From the IMG/VR virus record IMGVR_UViG_3300036985_007718, positions 1-27,883 of that record: a DNA stretch of 27,883 nucleotides; one strand, written 5' to 3'. The translations under genes were made by a program, and so were the position numbers. The notes under the pieces were generated by a model, which was given only the letters and a program-made list of their open reading frames with translations, searched no databases and was not told the DNA's origin. The stretch comes from a virus. Below are positions 7,557 through 17,035 of this stretch, piece after piece (positions within the stretch are counted from its first letter, which is position 1; each line of letters opens with the position of its first letter).

Positions 7557-7859
7557 TTAGAACCTTTCTTTTATGATTTGGATGTTAAGCCTGACATCTG
7601 TTAGGTCTTCTTCGAAACGATCTTGTCTTTTTGAGAGACCAAGGATTGCTGATTCAAAGGCTTTGCGGTCTTCCTTATGCTCTTCCATTATATTTTCAAG
7701 GTTCTCTTGATTTTGTTTCAAATATGATTTGAGAATGGGGAATGCGTGACTAGTTATCATCTTATATATAGCTCCTAAGACTAGAAGCAAAACAATGACT
7801 GCACCACCTGGCCCTACAGCTATCTCAAAAAAAGAAATGATAATAGGAACGATTTCCAT
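7557..7859 (-). CDS. Membrane protein with cytoplasmic coiled coil, holin- or spanin-like candidate
   Basis: This 100-aa protein has one long hydrophobic segment (about 4-33, including AVIVLLLVLGAIY) followed by a charged helical region (about 45-97) rich in Glu, Lys and Gln with coiled-coil spacing. That layout, a short membrane anchor and long charged tail, resembles small phage lysis proteins, and in T7-type gene order a holin sits between the tail/internal-protein genes and the terminase. No family signature was recognised, so holin is only a candidate; a membrane-anchored accessory protein is also possible. The start overlaps the previous stop (TAATG). The promoter at 7510-7539 lies just downstream. 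Confidence 0.5.
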   Translation of the reverse strand: MEIVPIIISFFEIAVGPGGAVIVLLLVLGAIYKMITSHAFPILKSYLKQNQENLENIMEEHKEDRKAFESAILGLSKRQDRFEEDLTDVRLNIQIIKERF

Positions 7860-8122
7860 TATGGATTCCAGCCCTTATCTTTGCGCATCCATTCTGCTTT
7901 TAGCATTTCCATAAGAGCCATGTCCTTAAAGAAATCAGGACGATAAGCAGGTTCATCAGCAATATGAGCAGCCATTGCCTTGTTTGCAAACCAAAGACAT
8001 TGTCTTACAGTATAGGAATCTGTGCCAAGGGTTTCAATGACTGGTGCATTCTCTGCTTTTGTATCAGGGGATAATGAAAGAATCTCTTCTGATTCGTTTT
8101 GTTTTTCTAGTTCGTCTGACAT
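7859..8122 (-). CDS. Small hypothetical protein
   Basis: This 87-aa protein has an acidic, probably disordered first half (MSDELEKQNESEEIL to about 35) and a helical second half with RQCLWFANKAMAAHIADEPA, ending in a basic KKDKGWNP-like stretch. No family is recognised. Start: ATG with AAGGA about six bases upstream. Its stop overlaps the start of the membrane protein (TAATG), so the two are probably made in matched amounts. It might be a virion-associated or lysis-accessory protein, but nothing shows it directly. Confidence 0.68.
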   Translation of the reverse strand: MSDELEKQNESEEILSLSPDTKAENAPVIETLGTDSYTVRQCLWFANKAMAAHIADEPAYRPDFFKDMALMEMLKAEWMRKDKGWNP

Positions 8123-8131
8123 TTTTATTCC

Positions 8132-8737
8132 TTATGTATCCATTGAGATTTGAAGATTGGGAGGTTGTGTCCCATCACCGAGGACAGTACCCACATAGGT
8201 ATTTCCTGTTGTGATAATGCCTGCTGTGTTTGTTTGAAGGATAGAACCATCTTTCATACCAACTAATAGGCGTGAAAGCTGTGGCTGGGTTGTAGCCATA
8301 TTGGTACGAACACCCGCCCACAAATGGGTTCCAGCAGGAACTACATATCCTGCCCCTGCATTAAAAGCAGTTGTGTTTCTTTTTGTACCAGTTGTCAAAA
8401 GCGTATCTAGCGTACCTGAAGATGTCAAACAGGTAAGGGTTTGTCCTGCTTTATTGGGAGACGTGGGAGATGAGAATAGACCAACCTCTGCCGTCTGTGC
8501 TCCTAAAGCCACAACACCACAATACATCTCAACATGTTTACACGTTACAGCGCGTACTGTGTATCCACAATAAACCATTATAAGCTGATCAGCTGTCATA
8601 ATGTTTGAGCCAGCGTCATCTGCCCACATTGATCTGAAGCGTCTTTGCGAGCCTGGAGGAGCTACGTTAAGCCATCCCAAAGCATCAGCAACAGCTGCTG
8701 GTGCAATATTAGTAATTACGTGTGTTGGGTGTACCAT
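8132..8737 (-). CDS. Hypothetical beta-rich virion protein
   Basis: This 201-aa protein is rich in Thr, Gly and Ala, with alternating hydrophobic stretches suggesting a beta-sandwich, for example VVALGAQTAEVGLFSS and VVPAGTHLWAGVRTN. No enzyme motif is seen. It follows the largest internal virion protein and a second small beta-rich gene, a region where T7-like phages encode tail fibres, so a fibre or decoration protein is plausible (inference). Start: ATG with AAGGA about ten bases upstream; the adjacent gene ends 12 bases before. Confidence 0.65.
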   Translation of the reverse strand: MVHPTHVITNIAPAAVADALGWLNVAPPGSQRRFRSMWADDAGSNIMTADQLIMVYCGYTVRAVTCKHVEMYCGVVALGAQTAEVGLFSSPTSPNKAGQTLTCLTSSGTLDTLLTTGTKRNTTAFNAGAGYVVPAGTHLWAGVRTNMATTQPQLSRLLVGMKDGSILQTNTAGIITTGNTYVGTVLGDGTQPPNLQISMDT

Positions 8738-8749
8738 TGTTTTTGTTCC

Positions 8750-9115
8750 TTAGTAAACTGAAACTACGACTGCGTATGAGAAAGCATTGTCTGCGCCAGC
8801 GTTTGGAGCGCAGCGGAGATAAAGATTCCCAAGGAGATCTGTTGAGGTTAAGCCTTCTATGGCAGTGTCATCTGTTTGGGTAGCAACTGGAACAGATGTT
8901 GCAAGATATTTCTCAGCAGAGGTGCCAGTTGTAAAGCTACCCACATTGCCAATAGCTGGTTGATAGGTTGTCGCTGTTCCAGATATACGATTGACCATAA
9001 CGCGATCTATACGTACCATTCTCTTAACGTCACCAATGCGGAGAATAATCTCGGTAGCCGTTGCCTGATTGGTAACGTTTGCCGCTAGCTCCATTGGTTT
9101 TGGTAAAGCATTCAT
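8750..9115 (-). CDS. Small hypothetical beta-rich virion protein
   Basis: This 121-aa protein begins MNALPKPMELAANVTNQATA and has alternating Val/Ile/Thr stretches and many small residues, without recognisable motifs; it resembles small decoration or fibre-tip proteins in composition only. I chose the ATG at 9115 because AAGGAG is then seven bases upstream; an ATG two codons earlier (9121) would leave it almost touching. It comes just after the giant ejection protein in transcription order and before the 201-aa beta-rich protein; the two may work together. Confidence 0.65.
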   Translation of the reverse strand: MNALPKPMELAANVTNQATATEIILRIGDVKRMVRIDRVMVNRISGTATTYQPAIGNVGSFTTGTSAEKYLATSVPVATQTDDTAIEGLTSTDLLGNLYLRCAPNAGADNAFSYAVVVSVY

Positions 9116-9126
9116 AAACATTCTCC

Positions 9127-12100
9127 TTAATTCGTTGACCTTGTTTTATTATCGACCCCAAGCGTTTCTAGTTTATAGTTTTCGTCTTGGGTTTTTTTGG
9201 TATAGATTTCCGTAGGGCTATCAATACGAATGTCAGTTGTTACACCTAGCTGTTCCCATGGAGATGTAGTTAAATCTATTCCCTTTTCGGTAACATCAGC
9301 TGGGTTTATCATAACTGCAAGAGGCGCAAAATCTTTTAGAATGGTATCACCACCAATCGTTGATGAAACAACCCAGTTCTTGAAGAACCAATAACCATCT
9401 GCCATCTTTTCAATAACGTTTCCACCATTATCTTTCATGGAATATTTCATGCCACCCCATGAAGGTTCTCCTGGTTTTGCAGGATCTCTTCTGAGCTGGC
9501 CAAACAGGGCTTCGAAATTATCAAACGTACCTGTTGCTTTCATCCAAGCGATGTCTCTCGGATCGATGTAGCCCTGGTCATAAACCATTTTCTTTGTGGT
9601 TTGATTTCCACCTGTTACTGCTTTTAGCAATGGATCCATGCGGTCTGTTTGTAAGCTGAAAGCTTGGGATAGTTCCCTATTCCACAAAGCAAAGAATACC
9701 TTGGATAATAAGAATACAGAATCAGCTACAGGCATACCCGGTAGATAAGACGCATACCTCTCCTTATCAACACCATCGATAATCTTCCAGAGCGGACGTG
9801 ATTGCGTGTATTCTTTTTCATAAAGGTCTTTGGTCTTGCGATCATGTTCACCCCACACATATCCTTTCGTTAGTTTCATTTGATTTGCTAAACGTGTTGG
9901 ATTCTCAACGAGATTAGTTAGAACATTGATGGCTGCCGCTCTTTGAAACGAATAGAACGCCATCCAGGAATTGATGTATTTCTTTTCGAAATCAGACATC
10001 TTCCCATAATCGAACAGAGCTTCTCTTGCTTTCTGTAGAGCCTGTGAAACGTCTTCTCCTTTCTTAAGAGAATCGATAAGCACAGAAGATCTAAATGCTC
10101 CATCAGACCATTCAGCGAAAGCACTAGTTGCATCAACAATATTGCCGATAGCATTATCAACAGAAGGAATCAGGTTCTTAGATTTCATGTTTTCAATGAG
10201 ACCCTTCTGCAAGAATGCTTTGTTAGCTTTGCTGACAGCTTCCTGTGCAGAAGATAGCCCCTTCTGAGATTTGAGGATGCCGCCTGTACTAACAATATCA
10301 GCAAGGTCTCTATATGTATATGCCCGGCCAGCCACATCTACAAAGGCAACTGCATTTAATCTTGAATCTTGTAGTATAGTTGTCTTGCGAAGAAGGTCAC
10401 CACCCATCGTATCACTAGATAAGGCCGATAGCCATGCTCCTTGCATCCAATTCTTTGGCTTCATTGCTGATGCGGTGGCTTCACCACCTATGGTTGACAT
10501 CATAATAAAGGGGGCAGTCAGGAAATTCATGCCATGGAAACGAGGACGTAGGTTTAACATGAACGTGTATTTAGTGTTGCGTAAGGTACCTATTGCATCT
10601 GAGATACGGCCAAGAACACGAGCCGCTGTATTTGCATCTCTCTTCGCAAGGTCCTTAAAATATTCCTTGAATTTAGAAGCATCGAAAGAATCGCCAACTA
10701 TTTTCTTGATAGTCTCAACTGTCTTTACATCTCCAAGAATAGGATCAATCTTTCTTGTTCCATTGGAGATACCTTCAAGCCATTCAACATAATCTCCAGC
10801 ATCAGCCTTGGCCATGCCATAGTTATCTATAACATCGAATGCTAGATTGTCAATAGCCTCCATGAATCGAGGACCATCTTTAGATTTCATTATGCTTGAG
10901 AAGGCCCAGCCAAGGTCCTGGCCTTGTCTGTCCATAAAATCTTGAAGGACATTTATATAGTCTTTCTCTTCTCCTGCATTGACAGAAACGATATGAGCAG
11001 TCCTTGCTCCTATAATCGTCCTTATCTGCTCATCGGTGAGAACAGTGTGTTTGTCGATTGCAGTTCGGAGGGATTTACTAAGAGAAGGTTTATCAAGGTC
11101 CATCAATCCAATAAGATTGTATTCGAGGATCTTATCTTTCTCTGCATTAAAATAGATTGCGGATAGAAGCTCTTCAATACGGTCAGGAGAGATGGGTGCA
11201 AACCCTTCCTTTACATAGGGTGTTCCTATCTTATTGACATCTACAATATATTGCTTTACAATATTTACTGCATCCTCATTTGTTAGAGCTTCTTCTAATC
11301 TGACAGTAAGATCTTCAGTAAGGGAATCTAGTTTGCTGTTTAATGTAGGGATGCGCTCAAGGTAGCTCTTTAGATTTATGTTGATTGGGCGGAACCAATC
11401 AGATAGAGAGGCCCTTATCGGAAGATTGTGTATAGCTAGATCACGTACGTTATTAGCCACAATTTTAGCTGATGTCTTTCTTCTAAATGCTTCTTCCAGC
11501 ATTGAATGGGAAAGAGGAGGGGCCTTAGAAAATGCACGCTTGGGATGTTGGAAGATAAGAGCAAGCATTGCCTCTCTCTCGGTAATCTTTCCTTCTAATC
11601 CATAAGCTTTTGCAACAGCAGGGTCATTGATGATTTCCTGAATCTTTATTCTTAGCGTCTTCTCCATCGAGGACATCTCTTGCTGAATATTATTCAGAAT
11701 CTTCTGAGCATTTGCGGAGATTGGAGAATCAACCTTATTAAACTGAGCTGCTCTTTCTTTCAGAAATTTCCTGACAAGACCCTCACGTAGAACTATTGGC
11801 TTTAGCAATTCATTCTGAGCTTTAGCATCCATCTTGGAGATTGTGGATTCGCCTATTGAAGAAATCTTTCCAGCTGTACGAACACGAGCAACCTCATCAA
11901 TCTGTAGACCAACGAGCTTTCTTGCAGTTTGGGTAGAAACAGTTCCGCTTAGAACCTCTTGAAGCATATTTTCTAAAGGAATATTCTGCATACGCGCATC
12001 GTTTAGATGCATGCGAATCCAGTCGGCAACAATCTCCTTACCCTCATCGGAAAGAACAACCTTAGAGGTTGTGGCTCCACCAGATATAACACGCTTAGAA

Positions 12101-14433
12101 CCTGATATTGATTTAAGCTCAGCATCTTCAATAGCTTTTGCTTCATTTATTACAACAGATACAGGCGTCTTTGCTGCGTCTGCAAGGATCTTATTTCCCA
12201 TTGCCCTTGATGAGACTGCAGTCTTATCAGTTAGAAGGAAGAATCTTCCAGCCGAAGGGTCCGATGAAAAGACATGCGCAAGAGCATGTTCATCTGCAAT
12301 GGCTTTAGTAAAAGCAGCACGGCCTTCTTTTGTTTCCATTATCTTTGTAACAATATTTCTTAGGCCCTTAACGTTGGATCCTTTTAAAAGATCTGCAAGG
12401 TCAGGAGATGAGGAGAGAGCAGTCTTTGCCCACCTAGTGATATCCTCAACGCCTTCTTTGGTAGAACGTTGAAGGATTCCGGCAGCGCTTTTCTCAGAAC
12501 CAGAGAAAGCACGATCACCGATATCAATATATTTTTTTGTTAGAGCGACTGAATCATCTAAGCTCTTAACAATACCTTCCGCAATGCCATCTTCCAAGCG
12601 CTTTGCGTAGACAAGAATGTCTTCGCCTTTGTTAGAAGCAGCGAGGGCTTCTTTGTATACAGAAGATTCTTTGCCTATGGATGTCTCAAGCTTTTGTAGA
12701 ATCTTTTGGTTACGCAAAGCAACAGCGCCTTCTCCAGCCCGTTCATAATCGCCAGCAATATTCATTGCCCAGTTTGCTTCTTTGGCAGCATCATCAATAG
12801 CCTTAGCTCCGACAGATGCATCAGCTAGTTTTGTAGCAACCAGTAAGCGCATATCAATTGGACCTGTTCCAAGAGCTTGGATTACATGTTCGCCAACAGA
12901 AAGCTTATTTGCTCTTGATAATCCAGCTAAAGCTTTCTCCGCTGCATAAGCTTCTTTTGTAGCAGTACCTATTTTGCCAACAAGACCTGCACCTGGGACA
13001 ATGGGAACTGCGATAATATCAGTTGCTAATCCGCTAAGATATGTTAGATCTTTTATTATAGGCTTGAGAGAATCTGCCCCTGGAATCTTATTAAATAAAT
13101 CTGATTCGGTTACAGCGCCCGCAAGATCATAAGCCTCTTCTGCAATAGCTCTGTTCTTAGCTACGTTGTCAAGGGCATGTGTGACGGTTCTATCGTACCA
13201 GGACATTGAATCGGATACATCAGCTGCTCCGGATTTCTTCCTTTCTTCAAGAAAAGAATCACTAATATTCGAAGGCAAAGCTTCAGCAATACCGCCATAT
13301 ATACCTCCTATAACTGCATTAGCAGGAGCAGCAATCATTCTTGCTACGTAAGCAGGGTCTGATTCAATAGTAGCGCCTGATGGATATTTGTGTACACCAA
13401 ACCCAAGCATGCCTTCAAATTCAGGTGCCCGAGAAAGCATTTGCTTTTTCATCTCTGGATCTTGCCACCATTGTGGTTGTCCTAAGATATCATTTACGAA
13501 TACGCCCGATTCTGCGGTTGATGAAAGATCATCCAATCCGCCTTTTTGCAGTTGATCTTTCTTGCGTAGTCTTAGGTTCTTTCTTAATAGACGCAGGTAT
13601 TCGGAACCAGCTTCTGAAATCTCTGGGATGGTTGAACCAGTTTGTGAATGGCCGAATATGCTATTAGCTTCAAGCTCTTCATCAGAAGCGCCGGCTAGAA
13701 CCTTAGCCCCATTACCTGACATATCCTTGCTTAAGCTAGTTAAAACATTCCAGATTTCTTTTGCCTGAGCATCAGATGAGAGAGATGAGAATCCTTCCTT
13801 ATTCTTAGAAAGATAATCTCTTAATCCCTTAACAGCATCCTTACCTGCATCTGCTATGATAGAATCATCAACTGCTTTTTGGTATTCAACCTTTGGCTTA
13901 TATGTAAGATTCCCTTTCTCATCCATAATATCTGGAACGGATACCTGTCTATCAAGAACCGAAGACACTGGTGGTGCCTCTAAATAAAGGTTTTGTCTTT
14001 CTCTTGGAACTGCCGAGCTTTCTCTTTTGCTTTCAGAATAAATGTCAGCACCAAGAAGATCTCTCGATAGAGCTGCTCTTTTATTGTCATATGAATCTAG
14101 CCAGGTCTCAACCTTAATGGGCTGATAGTCAGGGTTGGCCGCCGCCTCTTCATCATCAATTCTTAGTACAGACTGGAGCGCACCAAGCTTAGCCTTCTGT
14201 TCTAATGGAGCTGTCTTGATGGATTCCGTTATTGCTGGGGAAACCAAGGATGATTTTGTTTCAAGCCCTGGTGTTAAATGTGAACGTACAAGCCTTAACG
14301 CATCGAATCTTTTATCAGATGTGTCCCTTCTCATATCTTCCGTAACTAGCTTTGGGTCAAACCCATCACCTATAAGAAGCTGATCTTCGGCCCTTCTGAT
14401 TTGCTCTTCAGAATATATATAAGGTGTCGCCAT
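9127..14433 (-). CDS. Giant internal virion (ejection) protein, T7 gp16-like
   Basis: At 1768 aa this is the largest gene here. Composition is mainly helical, rich in Ala, Lys, Glu and Asp. There are hydrophobic glycine-rich patches at about 363-387 (ANAVIGGIYGGIAEAL), 465-490 (LATDIIAVPIVPGAGLVGKI) and near 1300 (NFLTAPFIMMSTIGGEA) that could insert into membranes. It is the last of three consecutive ejection-type genes, matching the order and increasing size of T7 gp14, gp15 and gp16, which leave the head and form a channel across the Gram-negative envelope. No lytic transglycosylase motif was found at the N-terminus, unlike T7 gp16. Start: ATG with GAGGAG five bases upstream. The frame is intact. 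Function rests on position, size and composition. Confidence 0.7.
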   Translation of the reverse strand: MATPYIYSEEQIRRAEDQLLIGDGFDPKLVTEDMRRDTSDKRFDALRLVRSHLTPGLETKSSLVSPAITESIKTAPLEQKAKLGALQSVLRIDDEEAAANPDYQPIKVETWLDSYDNKRAALSRDLLGADIYSESKRESSAVPRERQNLYLEAPPVSSVLDRQVSVPDIMDEKGNLTYKPKVEYQKAVDDSIIADAGKDAVKGLRDYLSKNKEGFSSLSSDAQAKEIWNVLTSLSKDMSGNGAKVLAGASDEELEANSIFGHSQTGSTIPEISEAGSEYLRLLRKNLRLRKKDQLQKGGLDDLSSTAESGVFVNDILGQPQWWQDPEMKKQMLSRAPEFEGMLGFGVHKYPSGATIESDPAYVARMIAAPANAVIGGIYGGIAEALPSNISDSFLEERKKSGAADVSDSMSWYDRTVTHALDNVAKNRAIAEEAYDLAGAVTESDLFNKIPGADSLKPIIKDLTYLSGLATDIIAVPIVPGAGLVGKIGTATKEAYAAEKALAGLSRANKLSVGEHVIQALGTGPIDMRLLVATKLADASVGAKAIDDAAKEANWAMNIAGDYERAGEGAVALRNQKILQKLETSIGKESSVYKEALAASNKGEDILVYAKRLEDGIAEGIVKSLDDSVALTKKYIDIGDRAFSGSEKSAAGILQRSTKEGVEDITRWAKTALSSSPDLADLLKGSNVKGLRNIVTKIMETKEGRAAFTKAIADEHALAHVFSSDPSAGRFFLLTDKTAVSSRAMGNKILADAAKTPVSVVINEAKAIEDAELKSISGSKRVISGGATTSKVVLSDEGKEIVADWIRMHLNDARMQNIPLENMLQEVLSGTVSTQTARKLVGLQIDEVARVRTAGKISSIGESTISKMDAKAQNELLKPIVLREGLVRKFLKERAAQFNKVDSPISANAQKILNNIQQEMSSMEKTLRIKIQEIINDPAVAKAYGLEGKITEREAMLALIFQHPKRAFSKAPPLSHSMLEEAFRRKTSAKIVANNVRDLAIHNLPIRASLSDWFRPININLKSYLERIPTLNSKLDSLTEDLTVRLEEALTNEDAVNIVKQYIVDVNKIGTPYVKEGFAPISPDRIEELLSAIYFNAEKDKILEYNLIGLMDLDKPSLSKSLRTAIDKHTVLTDEQIRTIIGARTAHIVSVNAGEEKDYINVLQDFMDRQGQDLGWAFSSIMKSKDGPRFMEAIDNLAFDVIDNYGMAKADAGDYVEWLEGISNGTRKIDPILGDVKTVETIKKIVGDSFDASKFKEYFKDLAKRDANTAARVLGRISDAIGTLRNTKYTFMLNLRPRFHGMNFLTAPFIMMSTIGGEATASAMKPKNWMQGAWLSALSSDTMGGDLLRKTTILQDSRLNAVAFVDVAGRAYTYRDLADIVSTGGILKSQKGLSSAQEAVSKANKAFLQKGLIENMKSKNLIPSVDNAIGNIVDATSAFAEWSDGAFRSSVLIDSLKKGEDVSQALQKAREALFDYGKMSDFEKKYINSWMAFYSFQRAAAINVLTNLVENPTRLANQMKLTKGYVWGEHDRKTKDLYEKEYTQSRPLWKIIDGVDKERYASYLPGMPVADSVFLLSKVFFALWNRELSQAFSLQTDRMDPLLKAVTGGNQTTKKMVYDQGYIDPRDIAWMKATGTFDNFEALFGQLRRDPAKPGEPSWGGMKYSMKDNGGNVIEKMADGYWFFKNWVVSSTIGGDTILKDFAPLAVMINPADVTEKGIDLTTSPWEQLGVTTDIRIDSPTEIYTKKTQDENYKLETLGVDNKTRSTN

Positions 14434-14470
14434 TCAATCTCCTCGTAATCTAAATGGATGGAGCCTGTTC

Positions 14471-16336
14471 CTATTTCTTAAGAACAGGTGCCTGAGGAAT
14501 AGCTTTATCAGAACGGTCTTGTAGCTGAAAGCGATAAGCAAGAAGACGAAGAGCTTGATCTCTGCTTTTCTCATCCCCCTTATATGTTTCAATAACTGTA
14601 GCTCTCAATCCAATCCAATCTTTTGGTTGATCCAAATGGTCATTAGAATTCCAGAGATCTGTTACGGTCTTACCAATTGATGTATTGCTTAACAATCTTT
14701 CTGCTTTCTTTGGCTTATCGAGGAGAGATCTGCCTTCAGCTTGTTCCTTTAGGGCATGCGTGAAATCTTCTTCTTTGATAGATTTAGGTGCAACCTTCTC
14801 AACAACCTTCTTAGCAACAGTAGACGCTGGCATATCCTTGTCTGAAAAAGCAGGATCTACAACTGGTACAGATTCTCCAAACTGGATATCATCTTCAGGA
14901 ACCTTCTTTGGTCTGCCAGACATTATTCGATCTATTTCTTCTTTACCAACACGCATAACCTTATCTTCAGGTAGTGGTTGTATATCTTTTGCTGCTGCCT
15001 GCAAGCCGAGCGCTGTCGCGGCCTTGGAAACTGGTGCAGAAGAAACCGTATTTGAAAGAGAGGGAATATCTCTCATCGCCTGTGTGCCAGCGGCATCAAC
15101 AGTAGGGGATATAGCAAGCCCTACATCTGTAGTCTCGGCTGATCTGTCTATTAGTTTACCATTCTTTGCAAAGAAGATTGCTTCATTAACAGCTTCAGCT
15201 TTAGCCTGAGCAACCTGCCCTGGATTAGCATCAGCTGGTAGCTTTGATAGCTTCCAATTAATGAAGGTATCGATGTAAGATTTAACATCTCCTAAGCTTT
15301 TCTTCTTCTCATAGTTTGGAAGAGATTCGAATTTGGATCCATAAATATTTCTTGCATTGTCTATGATTGTGGATGCATCAGGGAGATCGACACTAGGGCT
15401 GGTAGACATTAATCTCTTCGTTCCAAGCTCATTGACTGAGCCTATAACATATCCTTCACCACCCCTAACAACACCTGGTTTCCAGTCTATACCTAATACA
15501 TTTTTAGCTACCGTTCTGGCATAATCGGTTCCGCGCATTTCTTCTAGCTGAGAGATACGATTTGCTTGTTCTGGATCAATATCAGGACTAAAGATTCCAT
15601 AGCCTTTACCACCGCCAGAAGGAGAACCTGTTCCTGATCCTGCAGATACCTTATTGGTACCAACAGTTAGAGAATCAGCATAGCGGGCTGCCATGTCATC
15701 AGGTGCTGCTGATATTATTTCACTGGGTTTAACCTGTTTTTTTGCAGCAATGCCTTCTAGAATAGCCCTATCTACTGTACGTAAATCCTCTGGTCCATTG
15801 CTTGTTGCATCTTTTCTTGAGGAAATACCATTAGATATTGCACGAACATTGTCCCATGAATTAGGACCATCATAGGCCGCCACCGCCTGATCAACTATTT
15901 GGTCAACCAGTTTCCTGTCTTGATCTGCAGTAACATATGTTTGTCCTGAAATAGCCTTGTCACGGGACGCTGCTCTACGGTTAGCTTCAGTCTGTGTTGC
16001 TACGAACCTAGCACGATCTGTTTGTTTCGCGGCCATATACTGTTTCGTCTTCTCACTATTAGTAAGAACATCTTTTTCAAGAGACAAACCTATGCGTCTC
16101 TGTTCAGAAAGCTGTCTATCAATATCATCTACAAGCTCTTTTGTTGCTTTTGCATTTGCAGTGTAAGCATCGTATTGGCTTTTATAGTTAGCTTCTGCTA
16201 GCTTAAGAGATGTCTGCCAATTCTCGTAGCGCTGATTGGTATATATGTCTGTATATTTACCAGCTTTTGATTGCCGGTATTCGGGTGTCTGAGGGACATC
16301 CAAAACATAGACGCCTGGAAAAATCTGTTTAGCCAT
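14471..16336 (-). CDS. Internal virion protein, T7 gp15-like by position
   Basis: This 621-aa protein is helical in the first 200 residues, with long Gln/Lys/Asp/Ala stretches of coiled-coil type (about 40-135), followed by a Gly/Ser-rich linker (about 228-245, SAGSGTGSPSGGGKGYGIF) and a Pro/Lys-rich C-terminal half. No enzyme motif was seen. It sits between the small gp14-like and giant gp16-like proteins, so a core/ejection role is inferred. Start: ATG with AAGGA nine bases upstream. A 7-bp inverted repeat surrounds the stop (14464-14470 with 14482-14488) but has no T-run, so it is unlikely to be a terminator. Confidence 0.62.
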   Translation of the reverse strand: MAKQIFPGVYVLDVPQTPEYRQSKAGKYTDIYTNQRYENWQTSLKLAEANYKSQYDAYTANAKATKELVDDIDRQLSEQRRIGLSLEKDVLTNSEKTKQYMAAKQTDRARFVATQTEANRRAASRDKAISGQTYVTADQDRKLVDQIVDQAVAAYDGPNSWDNVRAISNGISSRKDATSNGPEDLRTVDRAILEGIAAKKQVKPSEIISAAPDDMAARYADSLTVGTNKVSAGSGTGSPSGGGKGYGIFSPDIDPEQANRISQLEEMRGTDYARTVAKNVLGIDWKPGVVRGGEGYVIGSVNELGTKRLMSTSPSVDLPDASTIIDNARNIYGSKFESLPNYEKKKSLGDVKSYIDTFINWKLSKLPADANPGQVAQAKAEAVNEAIFFAKNGKLIDRSAETTDVGLAISPTVDAAGTQAMRDIPSLSNTVSSAPVSKAATALGLQAAAKDIQPLPEDKVMRVGKEEIDRIMSGRPKKVPEDDIQFGESVPVVDPAFSDKDMPASTVAKKVVEKVAPKSIKEEDFTHALKEQAEGRSLLDKPKKAERLLSNTSIGKTVTDLWNSNDHLDQPKDWIGLRATVIETYKGDEKSRDQALRLLAYRFQLQDRSDKAIPQAPVLKK

Positions 16337-16348
16337 TAGTTATTATCC

Positions 16349-16987
16349 TTATTTAAGAAGGTCGCTAAGCTGTGATGCATATTCTGGATTATCTTTTAGA
16401 GAGGCTTCAAGGGCGGCATAGTCTTCAGCTGAAAGATTGTATTCTGCTTGAGCAGAAGAGATGTCAGCTTTGACAGGAGGAGCAACAGTGTTATTAACAG
16501 AAGAAGCACCCGATAAGGTTTCTGCACCAGAAGAACCAATAGATGTCCAAGCCGCCAATCTACGTTGTTTGGATTCTGAATCAGCTGAAAGACGTGCCCA
16601 ATATTCTTGCCTCTGTTGTTCTGCCTTAGCTGCATCAGCTGCTTCAACCGCCTGATTAATATCAGTACGAACCTTGGCACCTGCTGCACCCAACGCTGCT
16701 GCTTGTTTAAGGGCTGTTCCTGACCCGCCTGCATTAGCTGAGGCTTGGAGCTGGCCTGCTTGTGCAGCCGCTCTCTGAATGGCGTTTTCAGCTGAGGAAC
16801 CTTGCTGCTCTAGGATACGTTGCTTCTCTGATTCGGTTAAACCTGCACCCTCTGTATTGAGCAGAGCCTTAAGCCTAACCATTTCTTTCTTATTTTCTTT
16901 TTCAGATTTGGTCTTGACTATAGTTGGAATAGCTTTAAAGGCCGCTCCAGTTGAAGAAGCCGCACCTTGTAGTAGTTGCATAAGCAT
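16349..16987 (-). CDS. Small internal virion protein, T7 gp14-like by position
   Basis: This 212-aa protein is rich in Ala, Gln, Ser and Glu and mostly helical. The N-terminus is mildly hydrophobic (MLMQLLQGAASSTGAAFKA), then a Lys/Glu region, then an Ala/Gln/Gly stretch (about 65-115) and a coiled-coil-like run to about 145. This suits the smallest of the three ejection proteins. The start is odd: a strong GGAGG lies about 18 bases before the first ATG, too far for normal use, with an in-frame ATC at about the ideal distance. I keep the ATG at 16987. A gene of this length, position and composition is typical of podovirus internal core proteins, but no defined family was recognised. Confidence 0.6.
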   Translation of the reverse strand: MLMQLLQGAASSTGAAFKAIPTIVKTKSEKENKKEMVRLKALLNTEGAGLTESEKQRILEQQGSSAENAIQRAAAQAGQLQASANAGGSGTALKQAAALGAAGAKVRTDINQAVEAADAAKAEQQRQEYWARLSADSESKQRRLAAWTSIGSSGAETLSGASSVNNTVAPPVKADISSAQAEYNLSAEDYAALEASLKDNPEYASQLSDLLK

Positions 16988-17035
16988 TGCTGGATTGATA
17001 ACACACCTCCGATCAATAGTGTTGTTGATTGTTCT

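Noticed and set aside
10271-10792. 173-aa plus-strand ORF
   Set aside because: Antisense to the middle of the 1768-aa ejection protein; no ribosome binding site or recognisable domain.
12011-12472. 153-aa plus-strand ORF
   Set aside because: Antisense shadow of the giant ejection protein, Ser/Arg/Ala-biased.
14464-14488. 7-bp inverted repeat around the gp15-like stop codon
   Set aside because: No T-run follows on the minus strand, so it does not look like a terminator. It may be chance.
14685-15209. 174-aa plus-strand ORF
   Set aside because: Antisense shadow of the gp15-like gene with no independent signals.
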